Source: Falsirhodobacter algicola
Lineage (GTDB): Bacteria > Pseudomonadota > Alphaproteobacteria > Rhodobacterales > Rhodobacteraceae
DNA: 64,000 bases
Reading direction: 5' to 3'
NCBI RefSeq assembly: GCF_018279165.1
Contig: NZ_CP047289.1
Location: 124,001 to 188,000, forward strand
Shown here: positions 34,833-43,049 of the stretch, in pieces
Position numbering within the stretch: position 1 is the first letter of the stretch
Layout: every line of letters starts with the position of its first letter
Made by a program: the position numbers and the translations under genes
Notes under the pieces: model-generated
The model's input: only the letters and a program-made list of their open reading frames with translations
What the model was told of the DNA's origin: nothing
Databases searched by the model: none

Positions 34833-36829
34833 CGCCACAGCCGGGCATGGCCCGCCAGAGCGCCCTGCGCCTTGGCCAGTAGCCGGTTGGCGCGGCCCGG
34901 ATGCGGGATGCGGCCGGTGATCAGGCGGTCCAGCACCACTTCGGGCGGGCAGGGCGCGCGGCTGACCGGATCGAAACAGCGCGGATAGGCGATGAGGGCG
35001 GCATGCGCCAGCCGCCACAGCGGGCGCGGTGCCCGTCGCCCGGTCGGGGGCGCCATGTCCTGCGTCAGGCCCCACCCGGCATAGAAGGGCGTTCCAAGGC
35101 AGGTGACTTTCCGTCCGCGCAGCAGCGCCTCGAATCCCAGAAGGGAGGTCATCGTCCAAACCTCGTCGCAGGCTTCGATCAGGGCGGCGGGATCGGCGCG
35201 ATGGGCGACGATGTCGGCATCGGCGGCGTCGATCGCGCCGGGGCGCAGGCCCGCCTCCACATCGGGATGGGGCTTGAAGACGATGACGGCCCCCGGATGG
35301 GCGGTGCGCGCCGCCGCCAGCAGCGCGGCGTTGGTCCGCACGCTCCCCGCCCCCAGCCGGATGGAGGCGTCATCCTCCACCTGTCCCGGTACGAGGATGC
35401 GATGGCCGGGCGGCAGCGCCGGAGCCGCGCCCCCCAGATTGTATTTCGTCAACCGATGCGCCGTCAGCCGGGCCAGAAACGCCTCGATCCGCGCTTCGGC
35501 CCCGGCCGGGGGCGGATCGAGGATCAGGCGTTCCAGACGGCTGGGCCGCGACGGATCGTAATAGATGCCGAGATCGTCGGCCACGAGCGACAGCGGCGGC
35601 ACCAGTTCCGCCCCCAGCCCGCGCGAGCGGAGGAACCCATCCTCCACCCGGCGCAGCACCGTGGGGGCGGGCGGGGTCGGCGCCTCGCGCCCGGCCCAGA
35701 TCAAAAGATCGCGCCCGCTGCGCGCGGCCTCGGCCGCCGCTTTGGCCGGATCGTCGCGAAAGCGCAGTGGGGCCTCTTGCCCGAACACCGCCTGCAAGCG
35801 CCCCCGCTTCCACAGCCGCATGCCGGCGGCGACATGGCCGCGCCGATCGTCGCGAAAGGCGCGGACCTCGGCCTCGAGCTGGTCCACCGCCTCCTCAAAG
35901 GGGCAGAGGCGGTCGCGGCAGGGATCGTACCACAAGGGCGCCTCGATCATGGCGGCGGCAAAGAGGCGCGCGGGCGTCGGGCGCGCGGTGCGGCGCGGCA
36001 GGGGGGCGTCATCCTCGCTCAGGCCCCAGCCGGCATAGAAGGGCTGACCGAAGACGCGGGGACGGTGGCCGGCAAGAATCGCCTCGAACCCCATCTGCGA
36101 GGATACGGTATAGACCCGCGCCGCCCGGTCGAGCAGCGCCCAAGGCGAGACCGTCCCCACCGCCGGCAGGTCCGACGGGAAATGGCCGGGGCGCAACCCC
36201 GCCAGCGTTTCGGGATGGGTCTTCACCACGATGCGCGCGCCGGGATTTTCCGCCCGCGCGGCGGCCAGCATCCGGGCGAAGGTCGCGGCATCCGCCCCCG
36301 AATGCCGGATGGAGGCATCGCCCCGCACCTGATCCACCACCAGCACGAAACCCGGTTCGGGCAGGGGGGCGGCCGGGTCGAAGCCGTTATATTTGCTCAG
36401 ATGCAGATGGCGGAGGCGGGCGATGCCATCTTCGGCCCGCGCCAGCAGGCCGGGATCGGCGGGGGGCGCGGCGATGCGGCGCTCAAGCTCCGACGGGGCG
36501 GCGCTGTCGAAATGGGCGGTGTGATCCAGCAAGAGGCCAAGAGGGCCGCGCCGGTCCGCACGCCCCGGATGGACCGAGCGCAGGAACGCATCTTCGAGCC
36601 GGTAGAGGGGGACATTGCGGGCGGCGGCGATCCGTTCGCCCCGATGCGCATAGGGGCTGCGCCCCCAGACGATGACGCCATCCCCATCGCGGGGCAGGCC
36701 AAGCCGCAGATCGTGCCCGGCAAGTGTCAGGATGCGGCGCAGGCGCGGTTGGCGCAAAAGCCCGGCATTGTAGTAGAAAAGCCGCCGAGGTGCCCCGGCG
36801 GCCGTTCGATCGCTGTTACTGGCCGACAC
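34826..36829 (-). CDS. kpsC: KpsC-type capsule beta-Kdo glycosyltransferase
   Basis: About 667 residues from GTG 36829, overlapping the upstream gene by 14 bases; a longer frame to 36925 would overlap it by 110 and looks like an artefact. Two tandem capsule-synthesis domains repeat the same motifs: RLEDAFLRS / RVEDGFLRSRG, HLSKYNGFD / RLTKYNLGG, VVDQVRGDASIRH / VPGQVEDDASIRL, and FGQPFYAGWG / LGTPFYAGWG. KpsC builds the beta-Kdo linker on lyso-phosphatidylglycerol for group 2 capsules. Works with KpsS upstream. Confidence 0.9.
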   Translation of the reverse strand: MSASNSDRTAAGAPRRLFYYNAGLLRQPRLRRILTLAGHDLRLGLPRDGDGVIVWGRSPYAHRGERIAAARNVPLYRLEDAFLRSVHPGRADRRGPLGLLLDHTAHFDSAAPSELERRIAAPPADPGLLARAEDGIARLRHLHLSKYNGFDPAAPLPEPGFVLVVDQVRGDASIRHSGADAATFARMLAAARAENPGARIVVKTHPETLAGLRPGHFPSDLPAVGTVSPWALLDRAARVYTVSSQMGFEAILAGHRPRVFGQPFYAGWGLSEDDAPLPRRTARPTPARLFAAAMIEAPLWYDPCRDRLCPFEEAVDQLEAEVRAFRDDRRGHVAAGMRLWKRGRLQAVFGQEAPLRFRDDPAKAAAEAARSGRDLLIWAGREAPTPPAPTVLRRVEDGFLRSRGLGAELVPPLSLVADDLGIYYDPSRPSRLERLILDPPPAGAEARIEAFLARLTAHRLTKYNLGGAAPALPPGHRILVPGQVEDDASIRLGAGSVRTNAALLAAARTAHPGAVIVFKPHPDVEAGLRPGAIDAADADIVAHRADPAALIEACDEVWTMTSLLGFEALLRGRKVTCLGTPFYAGWGLTQDMAPPTGRRAPRPLWRLAHAALIAYPRCFDPVSRAPCPPEVVLDRLITGRIPHPGRANRLLAKAQGALAGHARLWRQ

Positions 36830-37952
36830 TGGTGAGGGAGTCGGCGGCGCTGGTGGTGCCCAGAATGGCCTGAACCGTCTTGGTCCATTGGACGAAGGGC
36901 GCTTCGGTGACATAGAGCGTGTCACCGTCGTCGATGCGGAAGTCCCGCGCCTCGAACAGGCCCGACGGTTCGGTCAGGTTCAGCACATAGGCCACCCGCT
37001 GCGGCGTCGTGATGTCGGTGCGGCCGGTCAGCGCGCGGACCGTGGCGGGATCTTCGTCGCGGAAGACGAAGACGCCCTTCGGATCGGCGAGGTTGGTCTG
37101 AAGGCCGCCGACGGTGGCGATCGCCTCGATAGCCGACAGATCGCGCGTCTCGAACGGGACGACGGACTGGCCGGTCGCGCCGAGGGCGATGAACTTGCGG
37201 GTGTCCCGCTCCACGGTGATGCGGTCGCCGGGGCGCAGGGCGATGTCGTCCTCGGGGTGATCGTAGAGATCCTGAAGCCAGATCTGCCCGGTCTGGCTGC
37301 CGCGCGTCACGCGCACCAGCGTCACCTGCGGATCTTCGGTGCTGCCCCCGGCGGCGGCCAGCATGGCCGTCAGCGTGCGGGTCGGCTGCTCCAGCGGGAA
37401 GACGCCGCGCGTCCCGGCCGAGCCGGTGACCGTCACGGTGGAGCCGTCGCCGGCCACGCGCTGCACCAGCACCTGCGGATCGGGCGTCTGGTTCGACAGC
37501 GCGCGCGTCAGCGTTTCGCGCAGCGAGTCGGGCGTCTGCCCGGCGGCGCGGATACGTCCGGCATAGGGCACGAAGATATTGCCCTGACCATCGACCTGAA
37601 GCTGGTTCAGCGCGGAAACGCGCTGCCCCGAATTGCCCAGAAGCGGATCGTCCCGCACGTTTTCATAGACGGTCACGGTCAACTGGTCGCCCGCCGCGAT
37701 CGTGTCCGAACCCACGAGGCCGGCACCGCGGAACGCGCTGCCGAAGCCATAGGTGGCCTCCTGAGACGTGATCCGCGTCACCTGCGGCGTCACGGCGAAG
37801 ATGAAGGCATCGCCCCCGTTCTCCACGGAGCTGGCATAGATTTCGCGTTTGTTGGGACCGGAGCGGGGCAGCCCGCACGCGGCCACCGCACTCATCACGG
37901 TCAGCAGAATCGCAATGCGTGCGACCCTGGTCAGGTTCGGCTTCACGTCCAC
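36816..37952 (-). CDS. Wza/KpsD-like polysaccharide export lipoprotein
   Basis: 378 residues from GTG 37952 (GAGG 5 bases upstream). Signal peptide and lipobox VAAC at about residues 22-25. The polysaccharide export domain (GDQLTVTVYENVRDDPLL, PYAGRIRAAGQT) is followed by SLBB-type repeats (VTVTGSAGTRGVFPL, FIALGATGQSVVPF). It should form the outer-membrane exit channel for capsule. A GTG at 38030 overlapping the kpsS stop would add 26 residues before the signal peptide and is less likely. Lies between kpsS and kpsC. Confidence 0.88.
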   Translation of the reverse strand: MDVKPNLTRVARIAILLTVMSAVAACGLPRSGPNKREIYASSVENGGDAFIFAVTPQVTRITSQEATYGFGSAFRGAGLVGSDTIAAGDQLTVTVYENVRDDPLLGNSGQRVSALNQLQVDGQGNIFVPYAGRIRAAGQTPDSLRETLTRALSNQTPDPQVLVQRVAGDGSTVTVTGSAGTRGVFPLEQPTRTLTAMLAAAGGSTEDPQVTLVRVTRGSQTGQIWLQDLYDHPEDDIALRPGDRITVERDTRKFIALGATGQSVVPFETRDLSAIEAIATVGGLQTNLADPKGVFVFRDEDPATVRALTGRTDITTPQRVAYVLNLTEPSGLFEARDFRIDDGDTLYVTEAPFVQWTKTVQAILGTTSAADSLTSVGQ

Positions 37953-37968
37953 GTTACCCTCGTCCGGA

Positions 37969-37978
37969 TTTTTTTTTT
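37969..37978. repeat. 10-base A/T homopolymer upstream of the export lipoprotein gene
   Basis: Ten consecutive T on the plus strand (A10 on the coding strand), 16 bases before the GTG start. The longest homopolymer I noticed in this GC-rich window, placed between kpsS and the export gene. Confidence 0.9.
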
Positions 37979-38026
37979 CGATATTACAGAGATCGCCTGA
38001 GGATGCGAGCCAAAATTCGGCCGCAT

Positions 38027-39301
38027 TCACCGCAGAATGCGCACCTGAAGGCGGGGGGAGGCGTGTCCGGCCGACAATGCGTCGTAGGGGTCCACCTCCG
38101 AAAGCATCATATCGACCACCTGACGCAGCAGCGCCCGCCGCCCCCGCGCGGAATAAAATCCCCCCGGAACCTGTGATGTTTCAAGAAGGTAGTGGCGATA
38201 GTCGCGATAGGCACGGGCATCGGGCCGCTGAGGTGCGGCGAAGAATTCGGGCAAGGGCTGGGGCGAGACGAAGGCGTCTTTGCCATAGACGGCCGCCCCC
38301 GTCGCTTTCAGGGGCAAACCGCGCCACAGCACCTGCTGGGCGGCGGTGGAATTGACGGTGATGGCGCTGCGGGCATCGTTCAACAGCTTCGCCAGCTTGC
38401 CCCCGCGCACGAAATGCACCCGTTTCGTGATCCCGAGGCTTTGGGCCAGATCGCGGATGTCGGCGGCGACGGGGGTGCGGCCATCCTCCAGCGGGTGGCT
38501 CTTGAACACCAGATGATGATGGCGCGGCGCGCCTTCGGCAAAGCCCTCCATCACCTCCTGCAGGAAATCGCGCAGCGTGGCGTAGGGGGAATGCATGCGG
38601 AAACTGGAGTCGTGCTCCAGTTGCAGCAGCACGAGGTGGTAGGGAAAGCCGCCGCGCATGATTCGCCGCGAGGCGATCCGCCGTTCCACATGATGCACGG
38701 GCATCAGGGCCAGTCGGCGCAGATAGAGGCGAAACTCCTCCTGCACCGTCAGCGATCTGTGGGGGCGGAAGTTCGGCCAGCCGCGCCCGAACAGGACGAA
38801 GCCGTGATAGACCGCGCCCCAGAACATATGCTCCTTCATGTCGCCCCACAGGGCCGGCGCCTCGGGGAATTCCATGTCGGACCGGGCCAGCGCCTCGCGC
38901 ATCGCGGGCACGTCGATCGTCATCAGCCGCGAATGCCCGTTGGAACCGCCGCGTTCATAGGTCACCCAATGCGGGCGCAGATAGCCTTCCTCGAAGACGT
39001 GGACGGTGATGCCCAACTCGCGCGCGATGGCGACGGCCTGCGCGTGGACCGGGCGCGTATCGCCGTAGAGGACGAGGTCCGTGACCGCCCGCTCCTCCAC
39101 GATGCGGCGGAAGGTCTGCGGCCAATGCGCGTGATCCTCTTGGAAGGGGATGAAGTGGCGCTTGGGCCAGAACACCTCGTCGCCGCGGTTGAATCCGACG
39201 CGCGCCACCGCCGCGCCCGACGCCGCGATCCCGCGCGCCAGCGTCCTGAACCAAGGCCCGTGCGGGCCTTGAAGGAAAAGGAAGCTGCGCCTGCCTGTCA
39301 T
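38027..39301 (-). CDS. kpsS: KpsS-type capsule Kdo transferase
   Basis: 424 residues from ATG 39301. Capsule_synth domain protein: FLFLQGPHGPWFRTLARGI at the start, LVLYGDTRPVH, VFEEGYLRPHWVTYE and TVNSTAAQQVLWRGLPLKATG, all typical of KpsS. It adds the first beta-Kdo to phosphatidylglycerol, after which KpsC extends. First gene of a leftward unit with the export lipoprotein and kpsC. Inner-membrane polymerase and ABC genes are not in the window. Confidence 0.92.
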   Translation of the reverse strand: MTGRRSFLFLQGPHGPWFRTLARGIAASGAAVARVGFNRGDEVFWPKRHFIPFQEDHAHWPQTFRRIVEERAVTDLVLYGDTRPVHAQAVAIARELGITVHVFEEGYLRPHWVTYERGGSNGHSRLMTIDVPAMREALARSDMEFPEAPALWGDMKEHMFWGAVYHGFVLFGRGWPNFRPHRSLTVQEEFRLYLRRLALMPVHHVERRIASRRIMRGGFPYHLVLLQLEHDSSFRMHSPYATLRDFLQEVMEGFAEGAPRHHHLVFKSHPLEDGRTPVAADIRDLAQSLGITKRVHFVRGGKLAKLLNDARSAITVNSTAAQQVLWRGLPLKATGAAVYGKDAFVSPQPLPEFFAAPQRPDARAYRDYRHYLLETSQVPGGFYSARGRRALLRQVVDMMLSEVDPYDALSAGHASPRLQVRILR

Positions 39302-39426
39302 CGTGTCCGCCCTTCGTCCTGCCGCCGGGATGTTACCCGCCATGCGCCGGGGTGCAATCTCTTGCGTCGTGGGCGGGCGGAGGCTAGGCCTTCGTGCGAG
39401 GCACCAAAGGCAATGCGAGGACGATC

Positions 39427-40014
39427 ATGTTCACCGGAATCATCACCGATATCGGCCGCGTCGCCGAGATGGAGCAGCGGGGCGATCTGCGCGCCCGCAT
39501 CACCACCTCTTACGACACGAGTACGATCGACATCGGCGCCTCCATCGCCTGCGAAGGGGTCTGTCTGACCGTGGTGCGGCTGGGGCCGGACTGGTTCGAC
39601 GTGGAAATCTCGGCCGAGACGGTGGGCGTGACGACCGCCGCCGACTGGACCGAGGGGCGGCGGCTGAACCTCGAACGTGCGCTGCGCGTCGGGGATGAGT
39701 TGGGCGGGCATATCGTGTCGGGCCATGTGGACGGTTTGGCCGAAGTGGTGGGCCTGTCGCAGGACGGCGACAGTCTGCGCGTGACCTTCCGCGCGCCCGA
39801 GGCGCTGGCGAAATTCATCGCGCCCAAGGGCTCGGTCACGCTAAACGGCACCTCGCTGACGGTGAACGAGGTGGCGGGCGTCGATTTCGGGGTGAACCTG
39901 ATCCCGCACACGCAGGCGGTGACGACTTGGGGCGATGTCGCGCTGGGCGACCGCATCAACCTCGAGGTGGATACGATGGCCCGCTATGTCGCGCGGCTGC
40001 GCGAATGGGCCTGA
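39427..40014 (+). CDS. ribE: Riboflavin synthase alpha subunit
   Basis: 195 residues from ATG 39427 (GAGGA upstream). Dismutates two 6,7-dimethyl-8-ribityllumazine molecules to riboflavin. Two lumazine-binding repeats: MFTGIITDIGRV...SIACEGVCLTV and GHIVSGHVDG...SVTLNGTSLTVNEV. No FMN riboswitch is visible in the 125 bp upstream. First gene of the rib-nusB operon. Confidence 0.96.
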   Translation: MFTGIITDIGRVAEMEQRGDLRARITTSYDTSTIDIGASIACEGVCLTVVRLGPDWFDVEISAETVGVTTAADWTEGRRLNLERALRVGDELGGHIVSGHVDGLAEVVGLSQDGDSLRVTFRAPEALAKFIAPKGSVTLNGTSLTVNEVAGVDFGVNLIPHTQAVTTWGDVALGDRINLEVDTMARYVARLREWA

Positions 40015-40556
40015 TCGGCCATAACGGGGGGCCGGGGCTGGAGGGCCATGCCTTCCGGCGGCTGGCATGGACCAAGGCGCGGGCGGCGCTGATGCCGCGC
40101 CTTCCGGTGGAGGTGGTGCGCCTGCGGGTGCGCCGCGCGGCGGAACTGGGGCTGGATTACAGCACCTATGCGGGCATCCGGGCGCAGACGGGGCATGACG
40201 TGATCGCGCTCCTCTTTTCCACGAACGCGCTGCGGATGCTGCGGCCGGGGCAGGGGGATGCGGCGCGGATCGCCGCGCTGTCGGCGGTGAAGGCCGGGCG
40301 CGCGTTGGCCGTCGCGCCGCCGATGCCCGTGGATGCGGCGGCGGCGGACCTGAACGCCCGCGGCCTGCCCTTGGATTGCGCGGGCGCTGCGCCGGGGCTT
40401 CTGCCATGGCCGGCGCTGCGGGAGCGGATCGCGGATCTGCGCCGGAACTGGCCCGCCGACCGCGTGCTCCTGATCGCCGAGACGATGGGCGAACGGGACT
40501 GGGTGGAGGCCGGGCGTCTGGCCGGACACATCCCCGCCAATAGGTATTTCGCCTAG
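40005..40556 (+). CDS. Hypothetical protein embedded in the riboflavin operon
   Basis: 183 residues from ATG 40005, overlapping the ribE end by 10 bases, so translation is coupled. Begins MGLIGHNGGPGLEGHAFRRL; the GHNGGP opening occurs in other uncharacterised alphaproteobacterial proteins. The rest is mainly helical and Arg/Ala-rich with a central hydrophobic part (ALLFSTNALRML). No known domain is recognised. Its place between ribE and ribB points to a flavin-related or operon-conserved role. Confidence 0.75.
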   Translation: MGLIGHNGGPGLEGHAFRRLAWTKARAALMPRLPVEVVRLRVRRAAELGLDYSTYAGIRAQTGHDVIALLFSTNALRMLRPGQGDAARIAALSAVKAGRALAVAPPMPVDAAAADLNARGLPLDCAGAAPGLLPWPALRERIADLRRNWPADRVLLIAETMGERDWVEAGRLAGHIPANRYFA

Positions 40557-40606
40557 CATCCGTTGCGCGTGCGGAGTATGTCCGGGCCATCCGCGCGGAG
40601 AATGCC

Positions 40607-41707
40607 ATGACCGAGACCACCGAATTCAGCGACGCCATCTCCTCCATCGAGGAGATCATCGAAGACGCCCGCAACGGCCGCATGTTCATTCTCGTCGATC
40701 ACGAAGATCGCGAGAACGAGGGCGATCTGGTGATCCCGGCGCAGATGTGCACCCCTGCCGCGATCAACTTCATGGCGACGCATGGGCGCGGGCTGATCTG
40801 CCTCGCGCTGCCCTCGGCCCGCATCGAGGCGCTGGGCCTGCCGCAGATGAGCGCGAGCAACGGCAGCCGCCACGAAACCGCCTTCACCCTGTCCATCGAG
40901 GCGAAGGAGGGGGTGACGACCGGCATCTCCGCCCATGACCGCGCACGCACCGTGTCCGTCGCGATCGACCCGACCAAGGGCGCGGCCGACATCCATTCGC
41001 CGGGCCATGTCTTCCCGCTGCGCGCGCGCGATGGCGGCGTGCTGGTGCGCGCGGGCCATACCGAAGCGGCGGTCGACGTGTCGCGGCTGGCCGGGCTGAA
41101 CGCCTCGGGCGTGATCTGCGAGATCATGAACGAGGACGGCACCATGTCGCGCCTGCCGGACCTCGTGTCCTTTGCGCAGCGCCACGGGCTGAAGATCGGC
41201 ACCATCTCCGACCTCATCGCCTATCGCCGCCGCCACGACAATCTGGTGAGCGAGCGCGAGGTGCGCCATGTGCAATCCGTGCATGGCGGCGCGTGGATGA
41301 TGCGCCTGTTCACCGACGAGCCGACGGGCACCGAACATATCGTGCTGACCAAGGGCGACATCACGACCCCCGATCCGGTGCTGACGCGCATCCATGTGCT
41401 GAACCCGCTGGAGGATATCATCGGCCTGACCGCCGGGCGCACCGACGAGGTGCCCGCCGCGATGGAGGCCGTCGCAGCCGAAGGGCGCGGCGTGATCGTG
41501 CTGCTGCGCGACGCCACCCCCAAATTGGCCGCTGCGGGCGAAGCCTCGCCGCAGACGCTGCGCAATTACGGGGTCGGGGCGCAGATTCTGGCCGCGCTGG
41601 GGTTGCACAGCCTCGAACTATTGACCAATTCGGCGGCTCCCAAGGTGGTGGGTCTGGAGGCCTATGGCCTCTCCATCGCGGGAACACGCTCCATCAGGAA
41701 GGACTGA
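40607..41707 (+). CDS. ribB: 3,4-dihydroxy-2-butanone-4-phosphate synthase with degenerate GTP cyclohydrolase II tail
   Basis: 366 residues. The N-terminal DHBP synthase domain is intact: MFILVDHEDRENEGDLV, THGRGLICLA, FTLSIEAKEGVTTGISAHDR, SPGHVFPLRARDGGVLVR-like segment and RAGHTEAAVD. The C-terminal 150 residues have the RibA fold (LTRIHVLNPLEDIIGL, TLRNYGVGAQILAALGLHSLELLTN) but lack the three zinc cysteines of the active enzyme, so GTP cyclohydrolase II activity is not expected. It supplies the four-carbon unit for lumazine. A separate RibA should exist elsewhere. Confidence 0.93.
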   Translation: MTETTEFSDAISSIEEIIEDARNGRMFILVDHEDRENEGDLVIPAQMCTPAAINFMATHGRGLICLALPSARIEALGLPQMSASNGSRHETAFTLSIEAKEGVTTGISAHDRARTVSVAIDPTKGAADIHSPGHVFPLRARDGGVLVRAGHTEAAVDVSRLAGLNASGVICEIMNEDGTMSRLPDLVSFAQRHGLKIGTISDLIAYRRRHDNLVSEREVRHVQSVHGGAWMMRLFTDEPTGTEHIVLTKGDITTPDPVLTRIHVLNPLEDIIGLTAGRTDEVPAAMEAVAAEGRGVIVLLRDATPKLAAAGEASPQTLRNYGVGAQILAALGLHSLELLTNSAAPKVVGLEAYGLSIAGTRSIRKD

Positions 41708-41708
41708 C

Positions 41709-42248
41709 ATGGCTGCTTCGGAACAGCATCACACCCTGCCGCTGCCCACCTTCGAGGCGCCGGTGAAACTGGCGATCGTCGTGTCGCCCTATTACGGCGA
41801 CATCGCGGAGGAACTCGTGGCCGGTGCGCGCGCCGTGGCCGAAGAGGTCGGCGCGACGGTGGAGGTGATCGAGGTGCCCGGCGCGCTGGAGATCCCGTCC
41901 GCCATCGCCATCTGCGAACGGCAGGCGGAGTTCGACGGCTATGTCGCGCTCGGTTGCGTGATCCGCGGCGAGACGACGCATTACGAGACGGTGTGCAACG
42001 ATTCCAGCCGCGCCCTGACGCTGCTGGGCCTTCAGGGCGCCTGCATCGGCAACGGCATCCTGACCGTGGAAACGCGCGAACAGGCGGTCGTGCGCGCCGA
42101 GGCGGCGGGCCAGAACAAGGGCGGCGGGGCTGCGGCTGCGGCGCTGCATCTCGTGGCGCTGCGCCGCCGGTTCGCCGCGCCGCGCCGCAACATCGGTTTC
42201 CGCGCCGACGAGCTGCACCTTGCCAAGGGCGAAGGCACCCTCGCATGA
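41709..42248 (+). CDS. ribH: 6,7-dimethyl-8-ribityllumazine synthase
   Basis: 179 residues from ATG 41709, one base after the ribB stop. Motifs VEVIEVPGALEIPSAI, GCVIRGETTHYE (catalytic His) and NGILTVETREQA are intact. It condenses the ribB product with the pyrimidine diamine to lumazine. The C-terminus carries an extra 25 residues (RRRFAAPRRNIGF...). Stop overlaps nusB as ATGA. Confidence 0.96.
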   Translation: MAASEQHHTLPLPTFEAPVKLAIVVSPYYGDIAEELVAGARAVAEEVGATVEVIEVPGALEIPSAIAICERQAEFDGYVALGCVIRGETTHYETVCNDSSRALTLLGLQGACIGNGILTVETREQAVVRAEAAGQNKGGGAAAAALHLVALRRRFAAPRRNIGFRADELHLAKGEGTLA

Positions 42249-42706
42249 CCCCGGCCGAGAAACGTCAGATGAAATCCGCCTCGCGGCTCTATGCCGTGCA
42301 GGCGCTGTTCCAGATGGAGGCGCGCGGCCAGACGGTCGAAGCGGTCGCCAAGGAATTCGAAAGCCATCGCTTCGGTGCCGTCTATGACGGCGACGAGATG
42401 GCCGAGGGCGAGCCCGATCACTTCCGCCACCTTCTGTCCGAAGCGGTGGAGCGTCAGGCCCGCATCGACCAGATGACCGACCGCGCGCTGGTCGCCAAAT
42501 GGCCGATCGACCGGATCGATCCGGTGCTGCGTGCACTGTTCCGCGCGGCGGGTGCCGAGTTGACCTTGGGCAACACACCGCCCAAAGTGGTCATCACGGA
42601 ATTCGTGGATGTGGCCAAAGCCTTCTTCCCCGATGGGCGCGAACCGAAGTTCGTCAATGCCGTTCTGGACCATATGGCCCGAGAGGCCGCCCCCGAGCGC
42701 TTCTGA
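42245..42706 (+). CDS. nusB: Transcription antitermination factor NusB
   Basis: 153 residues starting in the ATGA overlap with ribH. All-helical RNA-binding fold: SASRLYAVQALFQMEARG, a helix with WPIDRIDPVLRALFRAAGAEL, and PKVVITEFVDVAKAFFPDGREPKFVNAVLDHMAR. With NusE it binds boxA of rRNA leaders. ribH-nusB linkage is conserved widely. A strong terminator follows. Confidence 0.96.
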   Translation: MTPAEKRQMKSASRLYAVQALFQMEARGQTVEAVAKEFESHRFGAVYDGDEMAEGEPDHFRHLLSEAVERQARIDQMTDRALVAKWPIDRIDPVLRALFRAAGAELTLGNTPPKVVITEFVDVAKAFFPDGREPKFVNAVLDHMAREAAPERF

Positions 42707-42715
42707 AGCCCTTGG

Positions 42716-42741
42716 AAACCCGCCGAAAGGCGGGTTTTTTG
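42716..42741 (+). terminator. Rho-independent terminator of the rib-nusB operon
   Basis: 9-bp stem AAACCCGCC / GGCGGGTTT (42716-42724, 42729-42737) with a GAAA tetraloop and a run of six T from 42735. Textbook form, 10 bp after the nusB stop. Confidence 0.92.
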
Positions 42742-43049
42742 TTGCGCATATGCAACAGCAAAACCTCACGAAATCTTATCCAATTTTGTAACATCCTCAC
42801 GGAATGCTCCGAAAGGATGTCTCGCTTCGGGCACAGCGGCTTTGTAACGTTGCGTCAAAACGCGAAATCCGTGCCCTCGCTTGGCACGTTCCCGCCGAAC
42901 GGGCCGTCAAGGGCTGCTCGGCGTATGCCTCGCATTTTCTTCAACAAAGATGATGCGTATGGACCTTGCACGGTCCCGCCATATGTTCCGTTTCGGCACG
43001 AGAAATACGGCCACCCGGCCTGCCGGGCTTCCGTTTGAAAGGACAGGAC
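42742..43049 (+). promoter_or_regulatory. Long AT-richer leader/promoter region of the DUF481 gene
   Basis: 308 bp without a gene. The first 110 bp are clearly less GC-rich than the surroundings. Direct repeats TTTGTAACat and TTTGTAACgt stand 57 bp apart (42785-42792, 42841-42848); an inverted repeat CGTGCC/GGCACG lies at 42870-42888. GAAAGGACAG precedes the ATG. This suggests a regulated, highly used promoter with a long 5' leader; no regulator can be named. Confidence 0.45.

Noticed and set aside
36830-36925. N-terminal extension of KpsC to 36925
   Set aside because: The extra 32 residues are Pro/Ser-rich and lie wholly over the end of the export lipoprotein gene in another frame.
39302-39426. 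FMN riboswitch before ribE
   Set aside because: The 125-bp gap is too short and lacks the conserved RFN-element segments.
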